Assembly: GCF_002119525.1 (NCBI RefSeq)
Contig: NZ_CP017916.1
Span: forward strand, 2,852,001-2,916,000
Direction: 5' to 3'
DNA from: Vibrio syngnathi
GTDB lineage: Bacteria; Pseudomonadota; Gammaproteobacteria; Enterobacterales; Vibrionaceae
Length of the DNA stretch: 64,000 nucleotides
The position numbers and the translations under genes are program-made. This document shows, in pieces, positions 37,906 to 48,200 of this stretch (the first letter of the stretch is position 1; each line of letters begins with the position of its first letter). The notes below the pieces were generated by a model. It had not been told where the DNA came from. It made no database searches and was given only the letters and a program-made list of their open reading frames with translations.

Positions 37906-40815
37906 TTAGTTGTGAGAAACCACAATCAAGCGTAACGAATCCAGCTGAACTTGAGCTTTGCTGATGTAACCAGTCAGTTCATTGATTTGAGCTTCGATAA
38001 CTTCTAGCTCTTCATCACGAATGTTAGGGTTCACCGCTTTAAGCGCTTGTAGACGTTCTAGCTCACCGTTCAAGTTGGTTTGCATATCTTTCTGGGCTTG
38101 CTGACGAACTTCTTCAACCTTCGGCAGTACATGCGTCTCACCGGCTTCGATTAGCTTGTGAATCTCACCTTGTACCGAGTTCACTAGCTTGCTCGCTAAA
38201 TGACGGTTTACCGGGCTTAGTTGACGGTTAAAGCTATCGAATTCAACCTGAGCAGATAAATCGTTACCACGACCATCCATCATCAAGCGAATCGGCGTCT
38301 TAGGTAAGAACTGGCTGATACCGCTGCGCTTTGGCGCTTGTGCATCAACAAGGTAAACCAGCTCAAGCAGGATAGTACCAACAGGTAACGCTTTGTTTTT
38401 CAATAGCGATACCGCAGACGCACCCACACCTTCGCTCAATAGCAGATCAATACCGCCCTGAATCATTGGGTGTTCCCAGCTAATGAAGTTCATGTCTTCA
38501 CGAGAAAGCGCTGTTTCTCGATCAAACGTGATGGTTGCACCTTCATAAGGTAGGCCTGGGTAGCTTGGAACCATCATGTGCTCAGATGGCGTTACAACTA
38601 GCGCATTTTCACCCTTATCGTCTTGGTTCAAACCAATGGTATCGAACAGGCTCAGTGCAAAAGACACTAGATTAGTATCACCGTCAGTCGACGCGATCTT
38701 TTCTGCAATCTCATGCGCTTTTTCGCCGCCATTTGAGTGCATTTCTAGTAGGCGATCTCGGCCTTTTTCTAGATCCGATTTCAGGCTTTGGTTTAGCTTC
38801 GCTGACTCTTCAATCACTTCATCAAGTTGTTCGGTGTTACCAGAAGCCAACATCTCAATAAGAACATCAGAGTACTTGTCGTAAACTGTGCGACCTGTAG
38901 GGCACGTCTCTGCAAATGCGTTCAAACCTTCATCGAACCAACGCGCTAGAATCGCTTGCGATGTGCCTTTTAGGTAAGGAACGTGAATGTCGATATCACG
39001 CAGCTGACCGATACGGTCCAAACGACCAATACGTTGCTCAAGCAAGTCTGGGTTGAATGGCAAATCGAACATCACTAACTGGTTAGCAAACTGGAAGTTA
39101 CGACCTTCAGAGCCGATTTCGCTACAGATAAGAACCTGAGCGCCACCCTCTTCTTGAGCAAAGTAAGCCGCCGCTTTATCACGCTCTAAAATCGACATGC
39201 CTTCGTGGAATACAGTTGCACGCACACCTTCACGCTCGCGTAGTGCTTGCTCTAATTGAAGAGCAGTACTCGCACGAGAGGCGATCACTAGGATCTTTTC
39301 GCTGCGCTTATCTTGGATCTTTTCAATCAACCAGTTAACGCGTGAATCGAACTGCCACCAGCTTGAGTCTTCACCTTCAAACTCTTGGAAGATCTCTTCT
39401 GGGTACAGCATCTTCATCGCACGAGCTTCGGGAGCCATTTTGCCACCGATCATGCCTGATACACGCATAGAGGTTGTGTACTGCGTTGGAATATCCATCG
39501 GCAGTAGGTTTACATTACGCTTAGGGAAGCCTTTGATTGCAGCACGTGTGTTTCTGAAAAGAACACGACCTGTACCATGGCGATCCATAAGATTATCAAT
39601 CAGCTCTTGGCGAGCTAACGCTTGCTCTTCTTCGCTGCTATCGCCCTCGATAACGCGGAATAGAGGCTCAACATCTTGTTCAGATAGAAGCTCAGTGATC
39701 TGATTCTTCGCGCTGTTTTCAAGCTTCACGCCAGAGAACAATGCCGTTACTGCATCAGCAACAGGGGCGTATTGGTCTTCTTCTTCCACGAATGCTTCGT
39801 AATCGTAGAAGCGATCAGGATCAAGCAGACGCAGACGTGCAAAGTGACTCTCACGACCCAGCTGTTCAGGGGTTGCTGTCAATAGCAGTACGCCAGAAGT
39901 ATTTTCCGCTAATCCTTCAACCACTTGGTATTCTCGGCTCGGTTTGTCTTGGCTCCACTCAAGGTGGTGCGCTTCATCGACAACCAACAAATCCCACTCA
40001 CCTTCAAGTGCTTGCTCGTAGCGCTTACGGCTCTTGCGTAGGAAATCCAAAGAACACAGAACGTATTGCTGTGTATCAAATGGGTTATCTGACTCCGCGA
40101 AGGCTTCAATACAACGCTCTTCATCAAAGATAGAGAAGTGCAGGTTGAAACGGCGCATCATCTCTACTAACCATTGGTGTTGCAGAGTTTCAGGTACCAC
40201 AATCAGAATGCGTTCAGCACGGCCAGACAACACCTGTTGGTGAATGATCATGCCTGCTTCTATGGTTTTACCTAGACCCACTTCATCAGCCAGTAAAACG
40301 CGTGGTGCGTGACGACGACCTACTTCATGAGCAATGTACAACTGGTGAGGAATCAAACCAGCGCGCATACCACACAAGCCACGCATCGGGCTCTTATGTT
40401 GTTGGTATTGATTGCTTAACGCGCGGTAACGCAGCACAAAGTTATCCATACGGTCGATTTGACCTGCGTACAGCTTATCTTGCGGTTTGTTAAAGCGGAT
40501 CTGGTTGCTTAAGAATATTTCACGCAGAGTCACCTCTGTCTCTTGAGTGTCTTCACGAGTGCCCAAATAAGTCAGTAGCCCTTTATCTTCGATAACTTCT
40601 TCGACAGATAGAGACCAACCTTCTTGGCATTCGATGACATCGCCAACATTAAACGTTACTCGGGTTACGGGAGCATCAGTGCGTGCATAGACACGATTCT
40701 CTTCTGATGCTGCAAACATTACTGTCACTGTTCGAGCATCCATTGCTACAACGGTACCTAAACCTAAATCGCTCTCCGTATCGCTTATCCAGCGTTGCCC
40801 CAAAGCAAATGTCAT
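37906..40815 (-). CDS. rapA: RNA polymerase recycling ATPase RapA (HepA)
   Basis: RapA is a Swi2/Snf2-type ATPase that binds core RNA polymerase and aids its recycling after termination. The 969-residue length equals E. coli RapA (968). An N-terminal Tudor-like domain pair is followed by the helicase motifs: motif [13 protein letters not shown] (about 177-188), motif [10 protein letters not shown] (about 280-287), and motifs V/VI in [13 protein letters not shown] and [11 protein letters not shown]. It is a single-gene unit here, divergent from the PIN-PhoH gene. Confidence 0.97.
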   Translation of the reverse strand: MTFALGQRWISDTESDLGLGTVVAMDARTVTVMFAASEENRVYARTDAPVTRVTFNVGDVIECQEGWSLSVEEVIEDKGLLTYLGTREDTQETEVTLREIFLSNQIRFNKPQDKLYAGQIDRMDNFVLRYRALSNQYQQHKSPMRGLCGMRAGLIPHQLYIAHEVGRRHAPRVLLADEVGLGKTIEAGMIIHQQVLSGRAERILIVVPETLQHQWLVEMMRRFNLHFSIFDEERCIEAFAESDNPFDTQQYVLCSLDFLRKSRKRYEQALEGEWDLLVVDEAHHLEWSQDKPSREYQVVEGLAENTSGVLLLTATPEQLGRESHFARLRLLDPDRFYDYEAFVEEEDQYAPVADAVTALFSGVKLENSAKNQITELLSEQDVEPLFRVIEGDSSEEEQALARQELIDNLMDRHGTGRVLFRNTRAAIKGFPKRNVNLLPMDIPTQYTTSMRVSGMIGGKMAPEARAMKMLYPEEIFQEFEGEDSSWWQFDSRVNWLIEKIQDKRSEKILVIASRASTALQLEQALREREGVRATVFHEGMSILERDKAAAYFAQEEGGAQVLICSEIGSEGRNFQFANQLVMFDLPFNPDLLEQRIGRLDRIGQLRDIDIHVPYLKGTSQAILARWFDEGLNAFAETCPTGRTVYDKYSDVLIEMLASGNTEQLDEVIEESAKLNQSLKSDLEKGRDRLLEMHSNGGEKAHEIAEKIASTDGDTNLVSFALSLFDTIGLNQDDKGENALVVTPSEHMMVPSYPGLPYEGATITFDRETALSREDMNFISWEHPMIQGGIDLLLSEGVGASAVSLLKNKALPVGTILLELVYLVDAQAPKRSGISQFLPKTPIRLMMDGRGNDLSAQVEFDSFNRQLSPVNRHLASKLVNSVQGEIHKLIEAGETHVLPKVEEVRQQAQKDMQTNLNGELERLQALKAVNPNIRDEELEVIEAQINELTGYISKAQVQLDSLRLIVVSHN

Positions 40816-41005
40816 GAATCGACTACCTCAATCTTATAGTTGGAATTTGGTCATGTTAACTGCAGTTTTAAACAAGAGCGTTATCGCGCTTGAACTAAAA
40901 ATATAGCTAAAGATGCCTAGTTTGCAGCCACTTTTTAAGTGCGCTCTTAATAATAAATATCTCGAGAAAATGGTGCAGAAAAAGGTCGCTAATCTTACTC
41001 GATGC

Positions 41006-41021
41006 TGTGATTTAGGTCACG
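41006..41021. promoter_or_regulatory. CRP-like site upstream of PIN-PhoH gene
   Basis: TGTGATTTAGGTCACG matches TGTGA-N6-TCACA at nine of ten core bases. It lies about 190 bp upstream of the proposed PIN-PhoH promoter and about 190 bp before rapA. Confidence 0.45.
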
Positions 41022-41188
41022 CCTAAAGGAGATGATTTCATACTTTTTTTCTGTTTTCGCCAGTGCAATCAAACTGTCAAAAAATCATGGGTAATCTATA
41101 GGTAGCAGATTGCTGCTCTCAAACGAATACGCCATATTCATTCACAACGATATGGCGATATTTCTCTAGATGAAGTTTAGGTGAGTAG

Positions 41189-41218
41189 TTGACTATCACC
41201 GGAATGAGATACTAATCT
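41189..41218 (+). promoter_or_regulatory. Probable promoter of the PIN-PhoH gene
   Basis: TTGACT (41189-41194) and TAATCT (41213-41218) are spaced 18 bp apart, about 64 bp before the start codon. Confidence 0.4.
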
Positions 41219-41281
41219 TTATATGAGCTTTATCTACGTTCAATGAGTGCAAGACAAGCCGCATGTCGGCAAGGAGATGCT

Positions 41282-42661
41282 ATGGGCGAGACCAACCGGA
41301 AGCTATTTGTTTTAGACACTAATATCCTACTTCACGAACCCTTCGCTATATTTTCTTTCCAAGAGCACGATGTCGTTATCCCCATGACCGTGCTAGAAGA
41401 ACTCGACAGAATCAAAGACAGTAAAAGAGACGTTGCTCGAGATGCGAGAATTGCGATTCGAACGCTCGAAGACTTGTTCAGGGAAGCCACACCAGACCAA
41501 ATATCGGAAGGCATTCCTTTTTCTAAAGACATAAACGCATCTGGCAGTATTTCAATACTCGCTGACTACGAACTTCAAGAAAGCATCAAAGCCTTCGCCG
41601 ATGACAAGGCAGGCGATAACCGAATCCTCAACGCAGTTCTTTATCTTCAAAACAAACGCGCGCCACGCGAAGTGGTTCTTATCACTAAAGACATCAACAT
41701 GCGCTTACGAGCCAAAGGCGCTGGGGTCCGCTTTGTTGAAGACTATCAAACCGACCAATTGATTGATGACATCCAATACCTCACTAAAGGCTTTCAACAA
41801 CTCGAAGGCTCATTCTGGGATGGCGTCGATAACGTCGAGAGTAGAAGTTTAGGCGGAAAAACGCTGCACACCCTAGCGAGAGCACCTTTCGATCCAACCT
41901 TCCTCAACCAATACGTGATTGACGAAGAAAGTGACTTTGCTGGTCGTGTAGAAGAGATTGAGGCCGAACGCATTACGCTCAGAGATCTCAGTCGAGAAAG
42001 GTTAATGAACCGCAAGACATGGGACATTACACCTAAGAATGTCTATCAAGGGATGGCGATCGATGCACTGCTCGACCCTGATATTGATCTGGTGATTCTC
42101 ACCGGCGCAGCAGGTAGTGGTAAAACACTGTTAGCCATGGCTGCCGCACTTGAACAAACCATAGAGCGCAAACAATTCGATAAGATCATCGTAACCCGAA
42201 ACACGCCCGATATCGGTGAGTCGATTGGGTTCCTTCCCGGCACTGAGGAAGAAAAAATGCTGCCTTGGTTAGCAGCGGTGACCGATACACTGGAAGCTCT
42301 GCACAAGAACGATCACTGCACCGAAGGCTCGATGAAGTACATCTGTGACAAGGCCAATATCCAGTTCAAATCGATTAACTTCATGCGTGGTCGCTCAATC
42401 CAAAATGCCTTTGTCCTTTTGGATGAGTGTCAAAACCTCACCGCCTCACAAATCAAAACCATCATCACCCGTTGTGGTGAAGGCACCAAGATCGTCTGTT
42501 CAGGAAACCTAGCTCAGATAGATTCTTCCTACTTAACCCCTGTAACTTCAGGCTTAACCTACATGGTCGAGCGTTTTAAAGACTTCGAAGGCAGTGCCAA
42601 TATTCACCTCAATGGTGTGGTACGAAGTCGACTGGCCGAGTTTGCTGAAGAGAACATGTAA
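41282..42661 (+). CDS. PIN-PhoH fusion protein (PhoH2-type ribonuclease/ATPase)
   Basis: I take the ATG at 41282, preceded by AAGGAG at 6-bp spacing, giving 459 residues; an in-frame ATG at 41243 would add 13 residues without a binding site. The N-terminal PIN domain (about 1-140) has acidic catalytic positions in FVLDTNILLH, VLEELDRIKD, DDKAGDNRIL and ITKDINMRLR. The C-terminal PhoH ATPase (about 225-455) has Walker A TGAAGSGKTLLA and Walker B VLLDECQNL. Such fusions (PhoH2) have RNA helicase and ribonuclease activity in mycobacteria. No antitoxin-like small gene lies upstream. Cytosolic. Confidence 0.92.
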   Translation: MGETNRKLFVLDTNILLHEPFAIFSFQEHDVVIPMTVLEELDRIKDSKRDVARDARIAIRTLEDLFREATPDQISEGIPFSKDINASGSISILADYELQESIKAFADDKAGDNRILNAVLYLQNKRAPREVVLITKDINMRLRAKGAGVRFVEDYQTDQLIDDIQYLTKGFQQLEGSFWDGVDNVESRSLGGKTLHTLARAPFDPTFLNQYVIDEESDFAGRVEEIEAERITLRDLSRERLMNRKTWDITPKNVYQGMAIDALLDPDIDLVILTGAAGSGKTLLAMAAALEQTIERKQFDKIIVTRNTPDIGESIGFLPGTEEEKMLPWLAAVTDTLEALHKNDHCTEGSMKYICDKANIQFKSINFMRGRSIQNAFVLLDECQNLTASQIKTIITRCGEGTKIVCSGNLAQIDSSYLTPVTSGLTYMVERFKDFEGSANIHLNGVVRSRLAEFAEENM

Positions 42662-42685
42662 CGGTTCTGTTTAGTCAATCGAACT

Positions 42686-42732
42686 CCAGAAACTGAAAAG
42701 CCCAGAGACAGAAAGCCCAGAAACAGAAAAGC
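42686..42732. repeat. 15/16-bp tandem repeat, three copies
   Basis: CCAGAAACTGAAAAGC (42686-42701), a 15-bp copy (42702-42716) and CCAGAAACAGAAAAGC (42717-42732) follow the PIN-PhoH stop and run into the terminator stem. Confidence 0.85.
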
Positions 42733-42754
42733 GCCTCACATTGGAGGCGCTTTT
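42727..42754. terminator. Bidirectional terminator between PIN-PhoH gene and tldD
   Basis: AAAAGCGCCTC (42727-42737) and GAGGCGCTTTT (42744-42754) form an 11-bp GC-rich stem with A and T runs on both sides, between convergent genes. Confidence 0.85.
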
Positions 42755-42817
42755 AACTTTAGCTTTAGCTTTAGCTTTAACTGCAACTGAAACTGAAACT
42801 GAAACTGTAATTTCAAC
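42752..42817. repeat. Hexamer tandem array drifting from TTTAGC to TGAAAC
   Basis: Eleven consecutive hexamers run TTTAAC, TTTAGC x3, TTTAAC, TGCAAC, TGAAAC x3, TGTAAT, TTCAAC. The array lies on the 3' side of tldD, between its stop (42855) and the terminator. Confidence 0.9.
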
Positions 42818-42854
42818 TAGCTTGCTATAATAAATCTGCTGAAGTTGGTCTGAA

Positions 42855-44300
42855 TTACTCAGTACCACCAACCGTTAACGAGTCTAGTTTCAATGTTGGT
42901 TGACCAACACCGACTGGTACGCTTTGGCCGGCTTTACCACACACACCAACACCACGGTCAAGGCTAAGGTCGTTACCCACCATAGACACTTGCTGCATCG
43001 CTTCGATACCCGAACCGATTAGCGTTGCACCTTTCACTGGGTGAGTGATCTTACCGTTTTCAATCATGTACGCTTCAGAAGCGGAGAACACAAACTTACC
43101 AGAAGTAATATCCACCTGACCGCCACCAAAGTTCGGCGCGTAGATGCCTCTTTCAACCGTCGAGATAATCTCTTCAGGAGTATGCTCACCTGGCAGCATG
43201 TAAGTGTTGGTCATGCGCGGCATAGGAAGGTGTGCATAAGACTCACGACGACCATTACCTGTAGGCGCTACACCCATTAGACGAGCATTAAGCTTATCTT
43301 GCATGTAACCTTTTAGGATGCCGTTTTCGATTAGCGTGTTGTACTGACCATTAACGCCTTCATCATCGACGTTCAATGAACCACGTAGATCCGTTAATGT
43401 ACCGTCATCAACAATCGTACATAGGCTTGATGTGACTTGCTCGCCCACTTTGCCAGAAAATACTGAAGACTCTTTACGGTTGAAGTCACCTTCTAAACCG
43501 TGGCCTACCGCTTCATGTAGAAGAACGCCCGGCCAACCCGAACCAAGAACGACAGGCATTGCACCAGCAGGTGCAGCAACTGCTTCAAGGTTAACTAACG
43601 CTTGGCGGATTGCTTCATCAGCAAATTGATAAGCAACCTGAGAACCATTAGCATCACTTAAGAAGAAGTCGTAACCAAAACGACCACCGCCACCAGCGCT
43701 ACCACGTTCACGACGATCGCCTTTCTGTGCCAGTACGCTGATAGATAAACGAACAAGCGGACGAATATCACCAGCGAAAGTACCATCAGTTGCCGCAACA
43801 AGCATCTGTTCATGTACACCACTTAGGCTCACCGATACTTCAGTTACCATAGGCTCTTTAGTACGAATGTAAGCATCAAGCGCTTTAAGTAATTCTGTCT
43901 TTTGCTGTTTTTCCCAGCTTGCTAGCGGGTTAACTGCATCATAGTAAGCTTGATTAGAGTTACGCTTGAAAGCTTGTACCTTACCGTTTTGGCCTTGCTT
44001 AGCGATACCGCGAGCCGCGATTGCACTCTGTTTAAGGCCATCCAATTGGATTTGGTCAGAGTAAGCAAAACCGGTTTTTTCACCAGATACCGCTCGTACA
44101 CCAAGACCACAATCGATATTGAAAGAGCCGTCTTTAATAATGCTGTCTTCTAGCACTAAAGATTCGTGCCAGCTTGACTGAAAGTAGATATCAGCATAAT
44201 CAATTTGGCGGGTAGCAATGCTCGCCAATGTATCTGCGATATTTTGCTCCGTCAGCCCTGTTGGGTTCAGTAGCGCTTCTTCAATTTGATTGATGCTCAT
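42855..44300 (-). CDS. tldD: Metalloprotease TldD
   Basis: TldD pairs with PmbA/TldE to form a zinc protease that trims unfolded peptides such as microcin B17 precursor and CcdA. The 481-residue length matches E. coli. The metal motif [11 protein letters not shown] (about 262-272) is intact, and the C-terminal [17 protein letters not shown] block is conserved. The pmbA gene is not in the window. It lies 19 bp after the nitrilase-family gene, as the last gene of the mre-rng-yhdP run. Confidence 0.96.
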   Translation of the reverse strand: MSINQIEEALLNPTGLTEQNIADTLASIATRQIDYADIYFQSSWHESLVLEDSIIKDGSFNIDCGLGVRAVSGEKTGFAYSDQIQLDGLKQSAIAARGIAKQGQNGKVQAFKRNSNQAYYDAVNPLASWEKQQKTELLKALDAYIRTKEPMVTEVSVSLSGVHEQMLVAATDGTFAGDIRPLVRLSISVLAQKGDRRERGSAGGGGRFGYDFFLSDANGSQVAYQFADEAIRQALVNLEAVAAPAGAMPVVLGSGWPGVLLHEAVGHGLEGDFNRKESSVFSGKVGEQVTSSLCTIVDDGTLTDLRGSLNVDDEGVNGQYNTLIENGILKGYMQDKLNARLMGVAPTGNGRRESYAHLPMPRMTNTYMLPGEHTPEEIISTVERGIYAPNFGGGQVDITSGKFVFSASEAYMIENGKITHPVKGATLIGSGIEAMQQVSMVGNDLSLDRGVGVCGKAGQSVPVGVGQPTLKLDSLTVGGTE

Positions 44301-44319
44301 AAATGGCTCTTATTTGTAA

Positions 44320-45132
44320 TTAAAATTGATTGGTAAATCGAGAATGCTGCGCGATGGGCATATTTTGCCTGATTGATTCGCAACTGGATGTATCTATCTC
44401 AACCACCATACTTTTAGGATCTTGGTCTAGCTGTGCGACCACTCTTCCCCATGGATCAACCACCATTGAGTGTCCCCATGTTTCTCTTTGGCAAGGGTGT
44501 TTTCCGCCTTGCCCTACCGCGATAATCCACGATTGCGTTTCGATCGCGCGGCATCTTAATAATGCTTCCCAGTGAGCTTGCCCTGTTACTGCGGTAAAAG
44601 CTGCCGGTACCACTATGATTTGTGCACCTTGCTTGCGTAACTCTGAATACAAGTGCGGAAAGCGCACATCATAACAAATACTCAAACCTAAGCGACCAAA
44701 AGGCGTTTCCGTTGTTACCACTCGGTCACCGGGCGTGAAAATATCCGATTCTCGATAGCACTTATGTGCATCAGCAACATCCACATCAAACATGTGTAGC
44801 TTATCGTAATGGGCCACTAAGCAACCAAAATCATCAACCACCAAAGTTGTGGTAGTCACGCCTTTAGCTGTGCTTATCGGCATACTGCCAATAACAATCC
44901 AAATTCGGTAAAGCTTTGCTAACTCAGAGACTTTCTTTTGCAGTGGACCATCATTTAGAGGCTCAGCATACTGGTGATAGTCAGCTTTACTGCCAAAGAC
45001 TAGCGCGTTTTCAGGGCACACAACCCACTTAGCCCCCAACTCTTTGCACTTTGCTACTTCTCGAGCAAGATAATCAAAGTTCAAGTCAGGGACTGGGCCT
45101 GATGTCATTTGAATCAACCCAACACAATCCAT
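44320..45132 (-). CDS. Carbon-nitrogen hydrolase (nitrilase superfamily)
   Basis: The 270-residue protein has the Glu-Lys-Cys triad of the nitrilase fold: Glu in VCPENALVFG (about 41), Lys in AHYDKLHMFDVDV (about 111) and Cys in LSICYDVRFPHLYSEL (about 152). It most resembles the Nit1/deaminated-glutathione amidase branch, a metabolite-repair enzyme, but the substrate is inferred. A GGAGAG ribosome-binding site precedes ATG. It is 19 bp upstream of tldD and follows yhdP, an order common in gammaproteobacteria. Confidence 0.88.
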   Translation of the reverse strand: MDCVGLIQMTSGPVPDLNFDYLAREVAKCKELGAKWVVCPENALVFGSKADYHQYAEPLNDGPLQKKVSELAKLYRIWIVIGSMPISTAKGVTTTTLVVDDFGCLVAHYDKLHMFDVDVADAHKCYRESDIFTPGDRVVTTETPFGRLGLSICYDVRFPHLYSELRKQGAQIIVVPAAFTAVTGQAHWEALLRCRAIETQSWIIAVGQGGKHPCQRETWGHSMVVDPWGRVVAQLDQDPKSMVVEIDTSSCESIRQNMPIAQHSRFTNQF

Positions 45133-45199
45133 GTGTATCGCTCTCCATTCATTATGATTCAGAAATCAGCATTGCACCGTATGTTAGCCGACCAGTGTC

Positions 45200-45234
45200 T
45201 TTTAACTGACAAGTATATTTTAACTGACAAGTAT
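45200..45234. repeat. 18-bp direct repeat, two copies, after yhdP
   Basis: TTTTAACTGACAAGTAT occurs at 45200-45216 and exactly again at 45218-45234, an 18-bp period. The pair begins 9 bp beyond the yhdP stop codon. Confidence 0.95.
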
Positions 45235-45242
45235 CTTAAGGC

Positions 45243-48200
45243 TTATTCGGCTAATTTTCTGAGTTTTTCTGGTAGCTGGAATTCTCCAGAACTGCGAGAA
45301 AGTTCGCTCACTGTTGGTGAATCCAACGGCCCTTTCACCGAATAATTAACTTGGGTAAAGACTTCAACAACCGGTGAAATAACCGTAGTCACCGCTAACA
45401 CGTATAGCGCCGTTTGAGGCGTTACCGCAAAGGCTGTTAATACTGGAATCCCTGAGGTGATATCTGGGGTAAAGTTCACTTCAGCATCGACCTGGCGCGT
45501 GTTGAGGTTGGCGATACCTTTTATTTTCATCTCACCGGCGACCGCGTCCATATTGAGATCATTGGTCAGGAAGATACCATTTTGAATCTCGCCTGTACCT
45601 GTGATGCTGTTGAATGCCATGCCATTATCAAATACGTCCGAGAAATCGAGCTGCATCTTCCGGATAATCGAATCTAGGCTAAATAGCCCCAGCAATCGAG
45701 CTGCCCCACTCACATCCGAGATTATACCTTTACCAAACTTGGTTTTTACGTTGCCGTCAAGGGTATCCATTTTGATCCCCCAAGGAGAACCATCCCAATT
45801 CAATTGACCTTCTAATTCAAAGGGCGCTTTTTGAATCCCGGAAGTAATACCGAAGCGTTCCATTAACTCGCTGTTGTTTTCACCTTCAATATCAAGAGTT
45901 AACGATGAGTGACTCTTATCGCCTTGCAACTCCCACCAGCCACTGATATCCGCTTTATTTCCGCCGCTTCGAACTTGGATCTTATTCCACTCAATTCGAT
46001 CTTCCTTCCTCGTCATTTCAACATCGACCTTGCCAACCTTGTACCCTTGTAGCCAGAAGTCGTTCAGGGTCAGCGTCAAATTCGGCATCGCATCATGGAT
46101 CTTTCTATCCAACTCAGAGATCAATGGTGCTTCTTGCGCCTTACGTTGTAGGAGTTGCTCTTGGTTTTCCTTGTCACTCCATTCAGGAACAAACAGATGC
46201 AGGCGATCCAATGAAACCGTCAAATCATAAGGAGGCAAGTAATTGATATCCCCTTCTAGCTCTTGACTAGAGACTTCCATTTGCCACGCCTTTTTGTTCT
46301 TTCGAGCGCTAAAGTCGACATCATTCCAAGAAATACCACCTAAAATCAGTTCCTTACTTTCGAAGGTGATGCGACTTGGGGCTGGGATAGTTGGCGTGTT
46401 CATCTGACTAAGGGCAGCATCCGATGGTTGCACAGGCTCCATGACCACTGACAGCCAGTCATCGGCATTGAACTTGTCAGTACGAATCAAGGCATGATGG
46501 CCGACCACGGGACTAATTTTGTAACCACCACGACCAAGCACTAAATTGGTCGCCGTTAACTCAGGAACATCACCAGTAATATCAATCTCAGCTTGGTATT
46601 TAGTGCTCGGCAATTGCAGACGCGCGGTAATCGATTCTTGATTACCAGAGGCTTGTAGCCTTGCCGAACCACTTTCTAATGACTTTTTGGCTAATGGGTA
46701 TGGGTAATCACTCGCTAAGTATTTGAGGTCTGACTGTAAGTCGAGTTGGTAAGTAAAACCAATATCATTAAGTTGAATATCGATCTGGCTTTGCCATTGT
46801 GCATGACCCGACAAACGGCTTAACCACTGCTCTCCGACATAAGGCTTTAGAGGATTGACGTCCCAATCACCTAACACATCAAGATCCACTGCATAGCCAG
46901 GTCCATCATTAAGACCTTTAAAATCAACCGAGATGCCTTGATCAAGTAAATCGGCTGCAAGACCACTTGCTGTCACGACATCATTATCAAATTCAATACG
47001 ACCAGTCGTGTTTTCTAGCACCATTGGTGGAGCTTCAATCTCTACATGGTTACCACTCAGATCGGCATATCCCCACGCTCTAGGTTCTTGTTCAGAATCA
47101 AACGGAATATTAAGCTGGAACTCAGAAGAGACATCACCACTCACTTTAAGCGCGGTTAACGCAGCACCTACAGAATCTACGAGTGGCGAAGCCGTCATGT
47201 AATCTCGAACTGCATTACCAGACGCCGTTGCCTTAGCTTCAATTTCGATATGACCGCCTTCCCCTAAATAAGGAATACGACCAGTAATTCGATCGGCCGT
47301 CACATCCATCAGTTGAGCTGAGCGAGAGTCTAAATACATCGCATCATCTTCAAACAACAGATCAAGTTGAAGGTCGGTTATCAAGGGCCACGCGGTATCG
47401 AAGCTGAACTTAGCATCTTCTAACCGAGCCCAAACTTGGAAAACACCATCATGATTGGTATACGGGTATTGAGCTAATTCACCATGCCACAGTAATTTAA
47501 CAGTTTCGGCTTTGCCCGCTTGAATCGCCGTAGAAAGGTAATCGGTTAAGTCTTGGCCAAGTGCCAATGTCGGTAAATAGCGCCATGTTTCACCGACGTT
47601 GTAAGCGTCTGCTTCGCCATAAAAAGAAAGGTAAGGGCTAGCGTCATTTGGAAAGTCCAAGCGAAATGCGCCTAGTACTTGTAAATCCGGCGTGGCTGCG
47701 GTGATTTTATCCGACCAAAGCTTCCAACCGTTTTCATCCTGCTGCCAAACAATGTCAACCTGACCTTGTTTGATATTTAGAGGGGCTTGGAAAACATCGC
47801 CATAAGGAAATACATCATCAATAACATGTAAGCTGGCTTTCGCTTCAGATGCAGAACCAAAAACACGGCCTGACACTTGGCTAAAACCTGGAACTAACTC
47901 CCATTGCTCGATAGCCATATCAGAAAAACTCGCAGAATAACGCAAGCTTTCGATTCCTGAATCCATGGAGACGCGAATGTCAGAAACCAAACCGCCTGGA
48001 GCCAACGAGTTCATCATTTGCGTGGATTGTTCAGAATCTGGTAACAGCTTAATCAACGGAGTAATGGCTGCAATGTCCAACTCAGAAACGTTGAGCTGCC
48101 ACGGGCCTTTATTCCACTTAAGTGCGACATCGAGTTCTGGCCACGGTGTATCATCGGTTCGCAAATTAAGTGAGTGACCATTTACTTGCCAGCCATTCTC

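Larger units (their letters stand above)
40816..41281. other. Divergent rapA / PIN-PhoH intergenic region
   Basis: This 466-bp region holds no gene I would call. It contains a CRP-like site (41006-41021) and a probable promoter (41189-41218). A 20-codon frame at 41032-41094 has its AAAGGAG abutting the ATG and is not called. Confidence 0.6.

Noticed and set aside
41032-41094. 20-codon frame upstream of the PIN-PhoH gene as a possible antitoxin or leader peptide
   Set aside because: Its AAAGGAG directly abuts the ATG with no spacing, the peptide has no recognisable features, and it ends far from the promoter and start of the PIN-PhoH gene.
42671-42871. 66-codon open frame on the minus strand between PIN-PhoH and tldD
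   Set aside because: It is created by the hexamer repeats (runs of VSVSVSV and KAKAKAK), lies across a terminator and overlaps the tldD end.
45109-45345. Open frame across the yhdP 3' end with LTDKY repeats
   Set aside because: The repeated peptide comes from the 18-bp DNA duplication; the frame overlaps two genes on the other strand and has no binding site.
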